From contig URXE01000001.1 of NCBI GenBank assembly GCA_900551815.1, positions 1 through 64,000 of the forward strand: 64,000 bases of DNA, in the 5' to 3' direction. Shown piece after piece: positions 61,965-64,000 of this stretch (position 1 is its first letter; each line of letters starts with the position of its first letter). The stretch is from an uncultured Collinsella sp. Lineage in GTDB: Bacteria > Actinomycetota > Coriobacteriia > Coriobacteriales > Coriobacteriaceae. A model generated the notes under the pieces. That model was not told the DNA's origin. It saw only the letters and a list, made by a program, of their open reading frames with translations, and did no database searches. The position numbers and the translations under genes were made by a program.

Positions 61965-63244
61965 ATGGTCTTAAGAATGCTTTCCGCATCAAAGAATTGC
62001 GCGAAAAGATTCTTTTTACCATAGCTATGCTCGTCGTGTACCGCATTGGTGCGCACGTTCCTGTGCCCGGCATTCCCTTCCAGGGGATGCTGGGCCTTTT
62101 CTCGACCGATAACAATTCGGTCGCCGCAGGTGCTATGGCCCTCCTGAATCTTTTCTCTGGCGGCGCGTTGAGCTATGTGTCGGTGTTTTCGCTGGGCATC
62201 ATGCCTTACATCACCAGCTCGATCATCCTCCAGATGCTCCAGGCCGTTGTGCCTTCCCTGCATGAGCTTGCCCGCGAGGGCGAGGTCGGTCAGACCAAGA
62301 TTACGCAGTATTCGCGTTACCTCACCCTGGCTCTGGCAATCCTCAACTCCGTGGGTTACCTCTTCCTCTTTAAGAGCTTCGGCATCAGCTTTAATGGCGC
62401 CGGTGCTCCCGAGATTATCTTCGACCTCATGATCGTCGGCACGCTCACCGCGGGCGCCATGCTGATCATGTGGATTGGTGAGCTCATCACCCAGCGCGGT
62501 ATCGGCAATGGCATGTCGCTGATCATCTTTGCGAACATCATGGCCGGTCTGCCGCAGGCTATCTTCTCCAGCACCGAGGGCAATGCCGGTGGCATCATCA
62601 CCATGGTGATCATCTGCGCCATCATCCTGCTGGTTATCCCGCTGATTGTTTTCCTTGAGCGCGGCCAGCGCCGCATCCCGGTCTCCTACGCTAAGCGCGT
62701 CGTGGGCCGTCGCATGATGGGTGGTCAGACCACCTACCTGCCCATCAAGGTCAACACTGCGGGTGTCGTGCCGATCATCTTCGCTTCGGCGCTGCTGTAC
62801 TTCCCGGCTCAGATTGCCGTGTTCTTCCCCGGCATCGGCTGGATCCAGGCAGTTGCCTCTGCGCTTTCGCGCGGCTGGCTCAACTGGGTGCTTAACGTTG
62901 TCCTCATCGTGTTTTTCGCGTACTTCTACACCTCCATGGTGTTCAACCCCGATGACACGGCCGACAACCTTAAGAAGCAGGGCGGCTTTATTCCGGGCGT
63001 GCGTCCGGGTAGGGCTACCGCGGCCTACATCAAGAACGCGCTCAACAAGATTACGCTTCCCAGTGCTGTCTTTTTGGCGCTCATCGCCATCGTGCCTTCG
63101 ATCATCTTCTCCTTCACGGGTAACCATCTGATCCAGGCATTTGGCGGCACGTCCATCCTCATCATGGTCGGCGTCGTGCTCGACACGGTCGATAAGCTCG
63201 AAGGCCAGATCAAGATGTATGATTACGATGGATTCTTTAAATAG
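61958..63244 (+). CDS. secY: Preprotein translocase subunit SecY
   Basis: SecY is the channel of the Sec translocon in the cytoplasmic membrane. The 428-residue protein has about ten membrane segments. Marker segments are [16 protein letters not shown], the plug-region [40 protein letters not shown] and [18 protein letters not shown]. The GTG at 61958 is inside the end of rplO and follows GGAAAGG at ten bases. It is placed canonically before adk. Confidence 0.97.
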   Translation: MLNGLKNAFRIKELREKILFTIAMLVVYRIGAHVPVPGIPFQGMLGLFSTDNNSVAAGAMALLNLFSGGALSYVSVFSLGIMPYITSSIILQMLQAVVPSLHELAREGEVGQTKITQYSRYLTLALAILNSVGYLFLFKSFGISFNGAGAPEIIFDLMIVGTLTAGAMLIMWIGELITQRGIGNGMSLIIFANIMAGLPQAIFSSTEGNAGGIITMVIICAIILLVIPLIVFLERGQRRIPVSYAKRVVGRRMMGGQTTYLPIKVNTAGVVPIIFASALLYFPAQIAVFFPGIGWIQAVASALSRGWLNWVLNVVLIVFFAYFYTSMVFNPDDTADNLKKQGGFIPGVRPGRATAAYIKNALNKITLPSAVFLALIAIVPSIIFSFTGNHLIQAFGGTSILIMVGVVLDTVDKLEGQIKMYDYDGFFK

Positions 63245-63262
63245 GCTAGAGGAGGATTGCTC

Positions 63263-63889
63263 ATGAACCTCGTATTGCTCGGAGCTCCGGGTGCCGGTAA
63301 GGGCACCGTCGCACAGGAGCTCGTCGCCGAGTTTGGCGTCGCCCATATTTCCACGGGCGACCTGCTGCGTGCTGCCGTCAAGGGTGGCACCGAGCTTGGT
63401 ATTCAGGCTAAGAAGTACATGGACGCTGGCGAGCTCGTTCCCGACCAGCTCGTGATCGACCTTGTCAAGGAGCGCCTTGCCGCCGATGACGCCCAGCAGG
63501 GCTTCATCCTCGACGGCTTCCCGCGCAACACCGCCCAGGCCGTGACGCTCGATTCCGAGCTCTCCGCCATGGGTCGCGAGATCGACTGCGCCCTTCTGGT
63601 CGATGTGGCCCCCGAGGTCATTATCGATCGTCTGTCTTCGCGTCGCACCTGCCGCGCCTGCGGTTACACCGGCACCGCTGCCGATGCTACCTGCCCCAAG
63701 TGTGGCGGCGAGATGTATCAGCGCGACGACGACAAGCCCGAGACCATCAAGAACCGTCTCGACGTCTACGAGAAGTCCACGAGCCCGCTCGTCGACTACT
63801 ATCGTGGCCAGGGTCTGCTCAAGTCGGTCAACGGTGACCAGGCTCGCGAGACCGTGTACGGGGATGTCAAAGAGGCTCTCGGTCTATGA
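63263..63889 (+). CDS. adk: Adenylate kinase
   Basis: Adk interconverts ATP, AMP and ADP in the cytoplasm. The 208-residue protein has the P-loop LGAPGAGKGT (residues 6-15), HISTGDLLRA, GFILDGFPRN and a LID domain with four cysteines (CRACG and CPKCG), so it is the zinc-stabilised form. ATG 63263 lies seven bases after GAGGAGG, which rules out the upstream TTG at 63257. Its stop overlaps the map start (ATGA). Confidence 0.97.
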   Translation: MNLVLLGAPGAGKGTVAQELVAEFGVAHISTGDLLRAAVKGGTELGIQAKKYMDAGELVPDQLVIDLVKERLAADDAQQGFILDGFPRNTAQAVTLDSELSAMGREIDCALLVDVAPEVIIDRLSSRRTCRACGYTGTAADATCPKCGGEMYQRDDDKPETIKNRLDVYEKSTSPLVDYYRGQGLLKSVNGDQARETVYGDVKEALGL

Positions 63890-64000
63890 TCAAGATTAAG
63901 TCTGCAACGCAAATCGAGCAGATGAAGAAGGCAGGAGCGCTATCTAAGATGGCGCTCCGCCACGTTGGAGCCATGGTGCGCCCCGGCGTTTCGACTTTTG
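63886..64000 (+). CDS. map: Methionine aminopeptidase, N-terminal part (cut by window edge)
   Basis: Map removes the initiator methionine. Only 38 codons are visible, MIKIKSATQIEQMKKAGALS onward to the REGVS-like RPGVSTF stretch, which is the typical type I N-terminus. The start overlaps the end of adk by four bases, and its position after secY-adk is canonical. The metal-binding residues are beyond the edge. Confidence 0.93.
   Translation, partial: MIKIKSATQIEQMKKAGALSKMALRHVGAMVRPGVSTF

Overview
The window reads as a chromosomal segment of a high-GC Gram-positive gut anaerobe. Coriobacteriia, probably Collinsella or a close relative, is my best guess. This rests on the GC-rich coding style, a clostridial-style FAS II gene order in an actinobacterial-looking genome, zinc-type S14, a selenium/molybdenum purine cluster, and intergenic repeats that look lineage specific. 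The genus is an inference; no rRNA or tRNA gene was seen.

The backbone is the str-S10-spc ribosomal supercluster, cut into three blocks. Block 1 (1-3.4 kb) is rpsL-rpsG-fusA-rpsJ, without tuf, closed by a strong terminator. Block 2 (17.3-23.1 kb) is rplC-rplD-rplW-rplB-rpsS-rplV-rpsC-rplP-rpmC-rpsQ-rplN-rplX, also closed by a strong terminator. Block 3 (58.4-64 kb) is rplE-rpsN-rpsH-rplF-rplR-rpsE-rpmD-rplO-secY-adk-map and runs off the right edge. Gene order inside the blocks is canonical, so two large foreign blocks sit at rpsJ|rplC and rplX|rplE.

The first intervening block (3.5-16.9 kb) holds a divergent birA, then a compact fatty acid synthesis operon (fabH-acpP-fabK-fabD-fabG-fabF-accB-fabZ-accC-accDA, with accD and accA fused), an orphan PTS EIIC-type membrane protein, a cation diffusion facilitator and a histidine phosphatase. 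BirA would biotinylate AccB, and the Acc subunits supply malonyl-CoA to the Fab enzymes.

The second intervening block (23.2-58.2 kb) starts with housekeeping and sugar genes (Gfo/Idh oxidoreductase, DeoR regulator, RluA-type pseudouridine synthase, U32 peptidase family, RidA). It then carries an anaerobic purine-catabolic and selenium-dependent molybdenum hydroxylase cluster in two halves. Half A (29.6-40.0 kb) is a YheO-type regulator, an NCS2 purine permease, ssnA, ygfK, a four-cluster ferredoxin and a fused 2Fe-2S/molybdopterin xanthine-dehydrogenase-like enzyme. Half B (47.2-58.1 kb) is a second YheO-type regulator, ygeX, ygeY, ygeW, arcC, mocA, a dihydropyrimidinase/hydantoinase, yqeC, yqeB and an XdhC family protein. 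By family knowledge these take up purines, hydroxylate and open the ring, release diaminopropionate and carbamoyl phosphate, and make pyruvate, ammonia and ATP.

Between the halves lies an accessory island (40.0-47.1 kb). It has an AbiEi/DUF559-like protein and an AAA ATPase with a DUF234-like nuclease domain, bracketed by three arrays of a 62-bp hairpin-forming tandem repeat. It also has a 41-residue hydrophobic toxin-like peptide, a DEDDh exonuclease and two unknown proteins. Several other palindromic repeat families lie in the intergenic spaces of the whole second block and at its edges.
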